NCBI RefSeq assembly: GCF_000003815.2
Contig: NC_049979.1
Span: forward strand, 19,337,686-19,401,685
Direction of reading: 5' to 3'
Length of the DNA: 64,000 nt
Source of the DNA: Branchiostoma floridae
Lineage: Eukaryota; Chordata; Leptocardii; Amphioxiformes; Branchiostomatidae
Below, in pieces: positions 46,307 through 58,901 of this stretch (positions within the stretch are counted from its first letter, which is position 1; each line of letters begins with the position of its first letter). The notes under the pieces were generated by a model. The model did not search any database. It worked only from the letters and a program-made list of their open reading frames with translations, and was not told where the DNA came from. Position numbers and translations under genes: made by a program.

Positions 46307-48763
46307 ATGGCTAGATCAACTAGCCAGTACATGGCTGTAGTAGCCATTGACTTTGGAACGACATTCAGTGGTTTTGCATTTTCGTTCAACCATCGTGAAG
46401 GTGAAAGGGGAATATTAGTGAACAAAGCGTGGGGAAATGATCAAGGTTACCAGGCGCTGAAAACACCAACCTGTCTGCTTTTGGACACCGAACAGCAATT
46501 TCACAGCTTTGGCTTCGACGCAAAGGAGAAGTATGCCCAGCTTGAAGGAGCCGATCATAACAGGCAGTTCTATTTCTTCGATCTTTTTAAGATGGAGCTA
46601 TACAAGGAAGGTGAGGGACAGGTAAGATCGAGACTTATGTCATAACTGGGCGCGATAATGTTCGACACGGTTTTTTCAGACCTGGTGACACAAACATGTA
46701 ACTTGCGAGGGTTGTATATTTATTTATTTTCACCAAAATGTTTTCGGCGTGTTTGTGCGTATTCAGTGTGTGTGTGTGTGAGTGTGAGTGAGTGTGTGTG
46801 TGTGTGTGTGTGCGTGTGTGTGTATGTGTGTGCGTGTGCGCGTCTGTTTGTCTGTCGGTCTGTGAACCATGAAGCCTTGGATGGATCCTGATGATATTTG
46901 GTACGTTAGTTTTGACGACGTTGTGGTGACCAAAAGAAGTCTTAGAAGACTCAAATATTGATAAGAAGCCCTATATTGTGAACATTTTATGTGATAGCTT
47001 TCGGTAATACGGGAATTACCCATTTTAGAGAATAGAATAAATTAATGACGTCATATTAATGACATCATTTTACGTTATAATGATATCAAAAGTTCAGGAA
47101 TTCTAAAACGTAACAAGCACATCACTCCTTGCAAGTTTGGTAATGGTTTGAAATTACGAAGGCCCAAAAAAGCCAAGTCTGGATAGGGTTAACGCGTTAC
47201 AACTAGTTTTTAAAACGTCACGAGCAATACAACGATAACGGTTGATGTTGAATTAGAGTGGGTCGGCTACTATTAACGGTGCATTAATTAAGGGTTAATG
47301 ACCCGCCTCGAGGTGTATATGGTGACATAACGCCTGGTCCTTTGCTATAACCACCGAATGAAACAAAAGTACCAAAAATAACACTAACAGAGAATTGAAC
47401 ATAACAAAGCAATAATCCAATTCGGATTTGTAAATCATACAAGCAACTAGGAGAACTCAAAAGAATAACAACTCATACTCAATAACAAAAACAACTCAAG
47501 ATCACAAACTCATAAGGTCATTGGGCGGTCATTGCGGTCAGAGGTCAGATGTCAGTGCCATTTGTCCTGATCAATCGGACTGAACATAAGAAAAAATAAA
47601 CCAATTCGGATTAGTAAATCATATACGCAACTTACCAATAACAACCCATACACAATAACAACTCAAGATCACAAAATTCATAAGGTAATTGAACAGTCAT
47701 TGGGATCAGATGTCAGATGTCAGTGTTATGATATCAGAGACTGTTTGAAGGCTTTAAGAGTAGTTGCTTGTTTTGTCTCAGGTTTAAGTGTATTATATAT
47801 TTCAGCTGCCCTGTATGCAAATGTGTGTTGACCTGCTCTTGAACTGTAGTTAGGTTTATGTAGGAGTTGTGGCGATGCCAGTCTACCACACTAGTGTCAT
47901 TTTTACCACACCAGTACGTGTCTTGAATGTCAGGAATGAATACCTTGTTAGCTCTGATACCATGTTTTGTCCCTATCATTCGTGTTACATTAATCCCAAC
48001 TTTATAGTGCCTATTTTTGAAAATGTAGCCATCTTGTTATTTTTTCACCCATCTTGTTTTTTTTCGGTCTATCGCACTATTTTTGCAGTCTGCAGAGGAT
48101 GTCATCCATCAAATTTACTTGCTGTGGTCTTAGTCTAAATTTGATAGGGTATCAACAAGCTGAGGCTAAATTCCATTTAAAAAATGCAATAAATCTTGCA
48201 AGGATTTGGTTTTGCAAAAACTACGATGAAACTCTCTGAAACACTCTGCTGTGCAGTCAGTCATACAAGACAGTGATCAGCTTTATGTTGGCATGTTTCT
48301 CTGGGAAGATCACAGTTTGTACGTATGGTGCAATGAAATTCTCCTGAATATCGATATGCAATGCTATAGGGTTGATTTTACTTACCATGTAAAAAATGGT
48401 AGGAAAATTTCATTTTTGTATCGTCCTGATCTTATATAGTGCCTCTTTAGCACAATATGGACAAAATATCCTGGACGAACCCGGCCAAGCTTTTTTCAGA
48501 AGCACTTTTTTCACATTGCAGACCATCACAAGCGACACGACCCTGACTGCTAGAAATGGCAAACGTTTGCGTGCGATAGACGTATTTGCCCACGCCCTGC
48601 GTTTTCTAAAGGACCAGGCGTTGGACGTCATGCGAGAAAGGACGGATGTAAACTTCACAACAGACGACATACAGTGGGTTCTAACAGTTCCAGCGATCTG
48701 GCAACCTAGTGCTCGCCAGTTCATGAGAGATGCAGCGTACAAGGTACGATAGATGTCTCGGTT

Positions 48764-48797
<34 letters not shown>

Positions 48798-50440
48798 CCT
48801 CTCAGATTTACGTAATTACCATGGTTTTATCTAATGTAACTACTAGTACACTTGTGGGACTTGTGTGTACTAATTCTGTGAGTCAATATTTCACACCAGT
48901 TTTCCACCGTGCTTGTAATGAACGGTTGTGCATCGTCTTGCCCCCCCCCCCCCCGCCCGGGATGACAGATGATGATGATTATGATTAGTGTTAAAGTATT
49001 AACTGACATGGTATCAATGACATAACTATGTTTATTGAACTGATGACTTATTGTTTAAAATGATCCGGAGAACAGCCCTACTTCAAAAAGGATCTTACCT
49101 TTGCCAAGAAGGTTATATTTTGGGCAGCGTTGGCATGTAGGTATGTAAGTGTGTGTGTTTGTAGAAGACCAGCATAACTCAAGAACGCCTGCATGGATTG
49201 TATTCATAGTTGGTATGTGGTAGGTCTTGGTGAGATTTTGGCCCCCTAGTGGCTTGTTATTGTACTGCAGCGGAACTTCTGGGTTTGATATCTCAATTTC
49301 TGGACATGCTGTGGTCATGATGTTTTACTGATAGAGCTGTTGAGGCCGAGATTAAGTGGTATAAGGTTGCCCCCCAGCGGTTTGTTTAGGAACTGCAGGG
49401 GTTTTAGCACTAAAGTCAGACTTTGAAAGGGAATAGCACACGAAGGGGTTGATGGATCGTCATATTTTTTGTATGTAGATAGCTTTAGTTATGCTTCATA
49501 TACTTAAGCATTAATAATGCAAATCGGAAATTAATTTGGATAATTAATGAGCAAATGGTCTTAACCTTTTATGTTCCATTATTGGACCATTGCAATATGC
49601 GACATATGCAACTTCGAAAGAGATGACGGTTAATAGACAAATATTATGCAAATAGATCTAATTTGGATAAATAATGAGAAAATACTATAATCCCATTGCT
49701 GTAAATGATGGGGACTTTGTACTTTTATGTACTGGTGAACATTACTGAACATTAATTATGCAAATGACGACCCCATTTGCATAAATTATCAGGAAATGCG
49801 ATTAAAGCCTTCTTTCTTAACATACATTGTGTACATCTGTTATTTGGGTGGAGGAAATGATCAAATAATATAATCCACGTAAACGATGACTTTATTTTCA
49901 TTATTAATGACAAACACAATCCATACACCAGTTTTAAAGGCTAAAATCATTTTGCGAAGGTATGGGGTCGTGGAACTCTAGTTTATCAATGTTTTTGTTC
50001 GCTTTAGGCTAATCTGCTAAGCCCTGCGAATCCTGACCAACTCATCATCGCCCTGGAACCAGAGGCAGCGTCCCTGTGGTGTCGTCAGCGACAGCTTGTT
50101 GAATTTGCTGAGGAGAAGGGGGAAGCACTTGTTCGAGATGCCATCGCACGAAACGGCACGAGTTACATTGTGGTGGACTGTGGCGGTGAGTTTTCTGAAA
50201 ATGCCTCCCATCTCTTGAACGCTTGAGTAGCGACATAGCACAACCTGTCAATATGTCACAAAAACTATGTTCATGTATGTGGAGTTTATTTATCAATAAG
50301 GCAAATCATTGCTTCGTCATAAAGGACGTGAAATCAAGCGTTCAGCTTTGACCTGTAAAACTCTGCTTTATTACAAACATCAAAACATGTACTTATTACC
50401 TCCATGAAATGTCATGGAGGTTATATTTTTACTAGCGTTT

Positions 50441-50493
<53 letters not shown>

Positions 50494-53400
50494 TAGATAA
50501 CCCAAGACCGGCTGGGTGGATTGGTTTCATACTCGGTGTGTTGGTAGGGTGTGATGAAAGCTGGAAATGACTAGATTTTGGGTCCCCTTGCGGCTTCCCT
50601 TGGTACTGCAACATAACTTCCGTTTTTGCTATCTCGTGTTCTTTTTTTCATTGGTATACATATCAGACAAGACACAGTGGTAAATGCATTCTAGCAAAGC
50701 TAATATTAACTATAACTATAATGACAATGATGTTTATTGCATGTTCATGCCCCATAGGGCTAATTGCATTAAGTTTGATATAAAGTTAATAACAACAGAT
50801 AAACAATAATATATCCTAATTATAACTATTTTCTACAAGCTTCGCCCCTCCTTTTAAAACATGAGTAAACGAACTTACACAGTTCTTCCAATACGTTATA
50901 GTTAGTGGATGTCATCAGATATTTAAACAAGTCTACCTTTGTTAGGTGTGTATATTTCTCTTTTATACGTTTAACATGTACAAGGCTATTACGCATATCA
51001 TTGTACAGAGAAAACTCTAGCACAAAGTGCATTTCATTTTCTATATATCTGACATTCTTATTACAAAACATGCATATTCTATCATCAGGAGGAGTTCGGG
51101 TGTATCTGCCAGCTTCAATTTGCAGTGGATGATCGCTGATCCTTAATTTAGCCATGGCTCGGCGATAGCTAAAATTTATTATCTCTAGGTACTTTTCTCT
51201 TTCATAAGTAAGCTTGAATTTTCTGTAGGTTCTTAACTTATTACCTTGGTTTTCCTTTATACCAGGAGAATTCATTTCGGAGTAAAAATTTTGAACAAAG
51301 TTGTCTTTCAGTCTTTGGTTTTCTTCGGACGGAGAGAAAGATGTGTTGCGATCACTGTTAATCAAAAGATAGGCAAAACCAGACTCCTCCAGGATTTTAC
51401 TAACATTGGAGAACCAGCATGGTATGTTGCGACTGTGTAAGTCCTGCTGTACAAGAAAAGCTTCAAATTGTAGGCTATTATTTTCTTGGTACTTCTTTAA
51501 TTAATCTTTTATAGTATGAATACAATCTAGTATAAACTTCGATCCACAGAGGATACCTGCCTAGTTCTGCCCTTGTTGCAAGATTACTTGAGTTTTTTTC
51601 TTACGCCTAATAACGACTTACAAAACTTCAGATGAACTTGTTCAATGGGTGACTTATCATTTAATCCAATTTTTCCCCATACCTCTGCACCATAAGTCAA
51701 CATTGGGACAGCGCAGGCATCAAATAATTTACAATATACTGAAATTGAAGGATTGGTTTCTCCTAGTGTTGTTTTGATACTGAACAGAGCTCTTAGCGCC
51801 TTCTTTTGTAGGGTTGAGCCTACAAGGTCTTGAAGATTACAGAGAAGGGATTTTCTAAGTTGGTTGTAGTTAGGGCAGTACAATAGATAGTGGACAACGC
51901 TTTCACATCGGGAGCCACAGCTACAAGAAGGACTATCGACTAAATTACGTGTATATAAGCTAAAGTTCAAACTACAGGTCCCGATGCAGAGGCGTGTGAG
52001 TAAAACGCAGCCGTACCTGGGGCCGTGACTAAAATGTGTGTTAGGGGAAGGGCGAACTAATTTTACTAAGTAATTTTTGACTGTTGAAGGATTTTATGAC
52101 CGTACAGCTATATCCAGACCATTCCAGTGATATGTAGCATACGTAATAAAGGACCTCTGGTGACGAGTTGTGGTACAAGTCGGTGGCTGTAAATTGTGTT
52201 TGTTACGAAGGTCGTAGGGAGTAGAGGCAGAGACTAAAGATGACGAGTGTGACCATGAACAATTTTATAAAACAATGTCAAAGAGTGAATATGGCGACGG
52301 TCAGACAGTTTTTCCCACCCAAGTTCAGAAAGGAGTGACAAATATGAGGATCCTCTCACAGCACCTGATACTGTGAGTGAGCATCTATGTTGTACTCTAT
52401 ATATGTGCCGGGAGTCCGATATAGTGCAGCCATGCCATACTATGTCGGCGTACTCAAGAAGTGAACGAATGAAGGACTTATAGATAACTTCGAGTCCATG
52501 TCGTGGCAATTTGAATTTAAGTTTGTTCAGTGTGGACACATTTTGATACTTTGGCAATCATGTGTGTAATATGTTTTCCCAAGACATGGTGGACGTGACA
52601 AAAACTCCAATATGCTTGTGGTCTTTTACAGATTGAATGACACAATTAAAGGGGAGGATGACAGGGGGGGTTGATTTTCCTAGAAAAACACATTTTCTCA
52701 GTTTTTAAAGGATTCAGTTTCATAAGCCAGGTGGAAGCCCAAGATGATATCTTACTAAGATCAGAATTTAAACTTGACGCAGTTTGGGTTGGGCTATCCA
52801 CTATATCAACTAAGGAGCTGTCATCTGCAAAGAGAAATGGGCAAGTTGATAAATCGTCCACCATATCATTGATGCAAACAAGAAATAAGAGGGGGGCTAA
52901 TACACAACCCTGGGGTACGCCTGCGGGAACATTACACCAATCTGAATGCTGACCATTGATAGCTACTATTTGGACACGATCAGAAAGATAGCTGTGGAAC
53001 CAATTTAAAACCGGGCCCTCGACCCCATTTTATTGAAGCTTGAAAATGAGGCCTTTATGCCAAACTTTATCAAAAGCCCGAGAAAAATCTAGTAAACCGC
53101 TCGGACTTCTCTATTAGAGTCAAGAGCTTCAAGAATTGTGTCAGTTACACAAACAAGTTGGCCTCCACGGATAAATCCAGACTGGAGAGATATGATAAGT
53201 TTGGGGACATCAGGTGATTGTACAATTGTTTAAATACAATTTTTTCATGGATTTTAGACAGAGAGGGGAGTAGGGATACAGGTCGGTAATTCGACACATC
53301 CTCGGGGTCCCCCTTTTTGAAAATTGGTACCTGGTATTTGCTCTTTTCCAGGATTCAGGGAAGACTCCGTGATTTAGCGACAAATTAAAAACATGTGCAA

Positions 53401-56400
53401 TTTTGTCAGAGATATAGGGACATATGGATTTAAGAAAACGGTTGTCTACATTATCATAGCCACATGCTTTAGATACTAAATATGAGACATAAAGTTCTAT
53501 TTCAGCAGCTGATGTAACACACCGTGTAAGATGAGCACTAGTAAGGAAATCACCCGGGGGTGGAAGTCTAGCACTGGAGTCATCCACTGAGGCCTGAGAA
53601 GAGAAGAGAAATACAAATTAAACATAGTTGCCTTTTATATCTCGTGTTCTGAACAAACTGTGGTCACAATTTTAGCTGTTAGATAGCTCTTGTGATCAGG
53701 AAGAAGTGACATAAGTTTGGGCCCCTAGCAACTAGCTTGGGGATATCAGGGGCATTTTTGTCAAAAACTTCTTAAGAGGATAACTTAAGAAAGGAACAAT
53801 GGATTTTAATCATTTTTGGTATGTATGTACCTTTGACAATGTTGTACAAAATACAATACTAATTATGCAAAGTAGGAGTACATTTGCATAATTGATATGC
53901 AGTATTCTATCATAGCAGTTTTTGCAATTTATCCTTGTCCCGGACATGATATGGTCTTGACATTTGGGTGGTAGATAGCTTTCAGCGTCATGACAAATTT
54001 AAAGTTTAACATTTAATTTTGGAACTGCAGGGTATTTTTGTCAAGACATTCCAAAGGAGATGACTGCAGAAAGGAACGACGGATAGCCATCATATTAGGC
54101 ATGCTGGTAGCTTAGACAACGATGTTCATAACGATGAACGATGTACATGTTATGCAAATGAGGACTTAATTTGCATAAGTAATGAGGACAATGTATAATC
54201 CCATAGTTTTCAATAATCTAACTTCAATAAATGGAACACATGTAAATTATGATAGTTGGAATATAAGCAGATGCCAAATATGCAAATGAGGAACTTATTT
54301 TTCATAACATATGCAAAAATTGCAAAGGCGCTTAATGATTAATGATGGGAATTTGATACTTGTGACATGTGTCAATGATGAACATCACAATGCATAAATA
54401 ATGTAAATGTGTAAGTCGTTTGCATAAAAGTTACAAAAGCTCTAAATATTTAATGGAGGGATGAGGTCGCCGAACTCTAGTCTTTCTTTATTTCTTTAAT
54501 GCAGGCGCTAGCAGGCCCATGATAGAAACACACTACTTAAGACAGTGCTAGTGACCGTTCGAAAGTGCCAACTAGCTATGGCGATCACAGATACTAAAGG
54601 CCCGGTTATGTGGTCGTTCGCGCGTCACTTCTCTCAGCACACACTGTCAGCTCTAGGTGCAGGCTTTTGGTCTCCGTGGACTCCCGGTCTGATGAGGTCG
54701 GCTCAACGCGGCAGCGTTCCGGAAAAAGTGTAAATTTGAATTTCTTGAGACATTTAGCAGTTGCGTGAAGAGAAATGCAGTCGTGAACCATTGTCGTCGA
54801 GTTTCATGATTAACATTTTTCAGTTTTACAGTGTACATGTACATGTACATGTACATGCCAATGATAGAGAGATTGTGAAGTGAGAAGGTCACAATTAATA
54901 TCTACTACAGATACGTTGGATACGAAAAGTAGAGCTGTAACGGGGGCCGCCCTAAGATGCCCCCTGCCCTAAGATGCCCGGATTAAAAAAAAAAAAGATG
55001 CCCGGATTTTTTGCTGATCTTATTATGCATAAGTACGCCGTGTTTGTTGCCACTGTTGCATTGGTGGCTCGTGTCCATAAATAAACAACCAGTTAAAACA
55101 GCCACACAACTGTCATATACATAAGAAATAAAGCTTCACAAAAAACTACAAATATTTGTCTACAAATGTTTGTTGAGTAGAAGACCGGCCATAGAAAAAA
55201 CAACGTAAGCATCACCGCCGTTGTTTTCACCAGGGAGTGTGGCCCCGCAGGTGGCAGACGAGCGAACGCCCAAACTGAGATTTGTTACTCTAACAAATGA
55301 TTCGTACCGTCTATAAAAATGAAACTTAACAGACTGATGTCGAATATGTTTCCCAATACGTACACAACTAAGTACGAGTTTTTTTGGGGGGGGGGGGGGC
55401 GTTGTCGTTTTTCGTGATGATTTTGTTAGTCGGGCCGCCGCATTCAGTGCATTTCGCCCATGAAAACACGACCAGAATTGTGAAAGATTTAGCCCTCACA
55501 AGAAGCACACACAATAACAATTCTACTGTCAAAAGAAAGCTAATATATAAGAAAATTAGAATTTTTATTTATGTTTGTCTAAATTGGTCACCAGCTTCCG
55601 AAGAGAGCAAATTCCAAAAGCGGGGCAAGTTAGGGCGCACTGTTTAACGCAGCTCAAAATCGGAAATTATATTCACGATAACATCCTCAGCGTTTGCCAG
55701 TTGTAACGCGGAGGGTGAAGGGTTCATGAACAGTATGGATGCCTTCCTTATTCAAGGATGGTCTCTAGATGAATGTGTTAAAAATTTATTGTTCAAAACT
55801 TGATGACCACTCTTTGGCAACTAGTGATAGAGCGCCGTGAGTTCAAGCGCGTAAAAAAGCGGGCATCTTAGGGCGGCCCCCGTTATATTTAACTCCCGAG
55901 GCCAACCCCTTTTAATTCAAAATTGACACCAGCGAGGCACAAAAAATACACAGTGACTTACTTATAAAATAAAGCAGATTTCATATGGTCGTTTCTTTTT
56001 ATACTGCTTCCGTGATCATGTTTTTGTCAAGATAACTCTCCGCTCTCAGCCTTCGATGTTGTACATGTATTTACCTTTGCCAAAAACGATTTCGGTAGAG
56101 TTTGTATGTGTATGTGTGTGTTTGTGTGTGTATTTATGCTTGTATGATTGTGGATGAAGAGCATAATTCAAGAAGGCCTGGATGGATTGCATTGGTGTTT
56201 GGTATATGGGTAGGTCAGGATGAGACCTGGAAACAATTAGATCTTGCGGCTTATGATACTGCAGCGGAACTTCCGGTTTTGATATACATGTATCGGGTTT
56301 TAGACATGCTATAGTCGTGAACTTTGAGTGGTAGATCTATAGATAGCTCTTGTGGTCGAGGGAAAGTGTTGTAGGCTTCCCCCTAGCTTTTGTGGGACGG

Positions 56401-57610
56401 AAATGATGAAATGGAAATGTTGATGTGTGCTGATGGCGCCGATATGGTTTTCATTCGTTTAGGAGGCACTGTTGACATCACCGCTCATCATATTCAACCA
56501 GACGATTCCATCCACGAGATCTTCCGTGCAACAGGTGGAGCATGGGGTGGGGGTCAAGTCAACCTAGAATTCGAGATGAGGCTCAAGAGTATATTTGGGG
56601 AAGATTTTATTGATAACTTTAAGAATTCACATCCATCTGACTGGTTAGACATCATTGGGGACTTTGAGATGAAGAAACGGTCCACACGGCCCATCGAAGA
56701 TAAGCTTACTCGAATCAGGCTGACAACAAATTTTGTGAACTACTACCGCTGCTTTGTTACCCATCGTAATACCGATGATATCCAGGAAGCCATTGAAGAG
56801 CGGTATCCGGGGGGTGATGTAACGATTAATGGGGACTATCTTTGCCTTAAAGGTGGGATCATGAGAGACATGTTTGAGCCAGCAGTACGTTCTATTGTTG
56901 AGCACATTCGCAATCTCCTTCGCAAGCCCCAGTTGCGGAACGTGAAGTATTTCTTCCTTGTGGGTGGGTTTTCAGGGTCTGCCGTACTGCAGAAGGCCAT
57001 CAGAGACAACTTTAAGAATGACTACCGTATCTTAGTGCCAGCCGAACCTGACATGGCCATTGTAAAGGGTGCGGTTATGTTTGGAAAAACACCGAAGATC
57101 ATCCAAAGAAGGATTAGTGCAAGAACATACGGCGTTGGAGTGAATATGAATTTTATAGAGGGATATCATCCAACCAGTAAGAAGTTTTACACAAAGGCTG
57201 GCACCCCTAAGTGTAGAGACATATTTTCTACCCTCTTGACAATCAACGAGGTAGTCCGCCTTGGTGAAAGTAAGACATTTACTTTTTACCCTGTTGAGCC
57301 TGACCAGTCACGAGTTACCTTTGACTTCTACATGACAAAATCAGAGAATCCAAAGTATGTTGACGACAAAGGGGTGATTCCTGAGGGCTGTAGCATCACT
57401 GTCAGGAGTCCAAATATCTCAAAAGGAACAAACCGAGATATAGAATTGAAAATTGAGTTTGGCGGAACAGAAATCAAAGCAACAGCCATTGACGTTGATT
57501 CACGTTTAAATGTCACGTCTCATGTCAATCTGATAACAAGGGACAGGAACGAAGAAATTGCTTCTCTGTCATCCCTTAGCCTGGCAGACGTTGACGTTTC
57601 TGTGCCCTAA
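46307..57610 (+). CDS. HSPA12-like Hsp70-family ATPase
   Basis: Four exons, 46307-46621, 48522-48743, 50008-50185 and 56463-57610, join to 620 aa (vertebrate HSPA12A/B are about 675-685). ATPase signatures: IDFGTTFSG (phosphate 1, residues 14-22), KTPT and FHSFGFDAKEKY as in HSPA12, WVLTVPAIWQPSARQFMRDAA, IALEPEAAS, DCGGGTVDIT (phosphate 2, about 236-245, split by intron 3) and FFLVGGFSGSAVLQKAI (adenosine motif, about 400-415). The substrate-binding half is replaced by an HSPA12-type C-terminal region. HSPA12 proteins are atypical Hsp70s; in vertebrates they work in metabolism, vessel growth and immune signalling. The start ATG begins MARSTSQYMAVV. Introns of 1.9, 1.3 and 6.3 kb are full of repeats. 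AATAAA at 58135 is a possible signal. Confidence 0.92.
46766..46839. repeat. (GT)n microsatellite in HSPA12-like intron 1
   Basis: Interrupted gt dinucleotide tract with gagtgagt and gcgt variants. It is followed by tctgtcggtctgtgaaccatgaagcc, which resembles the start region of family R copies. Confidence 0.9.
47414..47728. repeat. Diverged tandem duplication (two units)
   Basis: Unit 1 (about 47414-47556) and unit 2 (about 47598-47728) share caattcggatt, gtaaatcata, caataacaa, caactcaagatcacaaa, cataaggt and gatgtcagtg in the same order. Intron 1 of the HSPA12-like gene. Class unknown. Confidence 0.75.
47865..48131. repeat. Interspersed repeat, copy 2 of 2
   Basis: Same orientation and order as 29711-29966; differs by substitutions and small indels. 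It lies in intron 1 of the HSPA12-like gene. The flanks differ from those of copy 1, so the shared block approximates the element's extent. Confidence 0.75.
49090..49980 (+). mobile_element. Interspersed family R, copy c
   Basis: Begins acctttgccaagaaggttat and ends GTGGAACTCTAG followed by T. It shares gtactgcagcggaacttc, gacatgctgtggtc, gatggatcgtcat and aattatgcaaatgacgac with the other copies. It ends only 26 nt before the exon 3 acceptor of the HSPA12-like gene. Confidence 0.65.
50391..50642 (+). mobile_element. Interspersed family R, copy d, left part
   Basis: Begins with the hairpin end CCTCCATGAAATGTCATGGAGG split here as CCTCCATGA, AATG, TCATGGAGG, then a (GT)n run. It continues to 50642, where the LINE at 50643-53637 interrupts it. 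The right part resumes at 53638 after the 13-bp target duplication. Confidence 0.7.
50643..53637 (-). mobile_element. CR1/jockey-like LINE insertion, degenerate and possibly chimeric
   Basis: TATCTCGTGTTCT occurs on both sides (50630-50642 and 53638-53650), a 13-bp target duplication, and the plus strand begins with a T run at 50641, so the minus-strand poly(A) end is on the left. Broken frames encode reverse transcriptase pieces: [31 protein letters not shown], then SCSCGSRCESVVHYLLYCP at about 51880. A second, different C-terminal region follows (YGAEVWGKIGL, ICMFCNKNVRYIENEMHF, to 50826). Two C-termini in one insertion suggest a chimera or a nested fragment. Confidence 0.8.
53638..54480 (+). 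mobile_element. Interspersed family R, copy d, right part
   Basis: Continues copy d after the LINE insertion and ends GCCGAACTCTAG followed by T. It carries ggcatgctggtagctta, gttatgcaaatgaggac and aatttgcataa, as in copies b and c. Intron 3 of the HSPA12-like gene. Confidence 0.7.
54833..54858. repeat. (TACATG)n short tandem repeat
   Basis: Four to five units of tacatg, each self-complementary (catgtaca-type), in HSPA12-like intron 3, about 80 bp left of the DNA transposon at 54940. Confidence 0.85.
54940..55883. mobile_element. DNA transposon with 23-bp perfect TIRs and TA target sites, 944 bp
   Basis: Both ends read inward ACGGGGGCCGCCCTAAGATG plus three more identical bases, and TA lies directly outside each end (54938-54939 and 55884-55885). 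The left end repeats ccctaagatgccc and agatgcccgg as subterminal copies. The only sizeable frame (55384-55647, 87 codons) has no transposase motif that I recognise, so it is non-autonomous. TA target use is shared by Tc1/mariner and some other superfamilies; I cannot assign it further. Intron 3 of the HSPA12-like gene. Confidence 0.85.
56066..56400 (+). mobile_element. Interspersed family R, copy e (5' part only)
   Basis: Begins ttacctttgccaaaaacg, then a tgtgtgtg run, caagaaggcctggatggattg, ggtaggtcaggatgag, actgcagcggaacttccgg and gacatgct, in the same order as copies c and d. The 3' part with CTAG is missing. It ends about 60 nt before the exon 4 acceptor of the HSPA12-like gene. Confidence 0.6.
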
Positions 57611-58834
57611 AATACCGTGCTTTGATAGCGCTATCACCTTGGCTATAAGTGAAGCATTTCAGTTTCTAAGAATCGTTCGTCAATATTTTGAGGGAAATGT
57701 GCCGATTAATTTGACCAAAAGTGCCAGTAATAATCAGCCCATCAGCAGTTTATAGTCGACTCGTCAGCCTATCAGGAGTGTATCAAACAAAGCAGGGCCA
57801 GTAAAACATGTGCTAATAGGACAAGTTGCCCCCCGATGATCTCTAGCCAGTTAGTTGATGCATTTTGTTGAAGTATGAAGGCATGTGACGCCAAAAAGTA
57901 GTTACTCAAGCAACTGGATATGGTTTTGAAACGGTCAGACGTTTCGGATAGAATCCACTATCCTTCGTCAATGACACTGAAGTGATCTGGAAGAAACAGG
58001 TCTTTTATACTCTAACTATGAATGAAGACATGTTGTCTATTGCTCACAACTACATATTAAGAAAGTTTTTTTGTAGTCATGTAGTTGTACATAATCCAAA
58101 TCTAAGGATGGTAAGCAAGTTATCTTTTAATCTGAATAAATTTACATGTAACAAAAGAAACGTCAAAGTCATAGACCATTAGCAAAGGTCGCAACCAATC
58201 AATCATGGTAAAATGCAAAGCTGGATTTTTTAAATAGAGGAAGATCTATTGACATGTTTTAACACAGTCGAATAAAACATAGAGGAATAGGACAAATTAT
58301 TAAAGAGGATAGAACGGAATATGAAGGAAAATAAGCAAAAAACATCAGTTTGAGTGAAGCTCGATATTATGTTTCTAGATTGGGTAGATGTAATGTAAAA
58401 ACATGAATCAGTTTGAAAATTTTCTGTATAACTGGCATGTTTTTCCCACTTTTTTTATTAGAATGTTGTCTACGTAAGGCAAAAGTGGTAACCATGTGTG
58501 TTATCAAGAGACTGTTATTAATACATATGTAGTCTTTAATTATTAGCCAAGTCTGCTTTGAATTTGACGAATGACACGGACTTTATGCGGAGTAGAGTTT
58601 TCCTGCATCATTTCCTGTGCAGCAATCTGATTTACACAATCATTTTCTCATGCTGCTCTCTTGATTTCTCAATTGACTTTAATCTTAGTTGATTTCTCAA
58701 TTGACGTTCATCTTAGTTAACATCTTTAGACACATTTCTAACGTCAAAATCATCTATCTATCTATCTATCTATATAAATATCTATCTATATCTATCTATC
58801 TATCTATATTTATATCTATCTATAGAAATATCTA

Positions 58835-58901
<67 letters not shown>

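Noticed and set aside
55384-55647. 87-codon gene inside the TIR element
   Set aside because: No transposase motif and the first codons are poly-G; likely chance.
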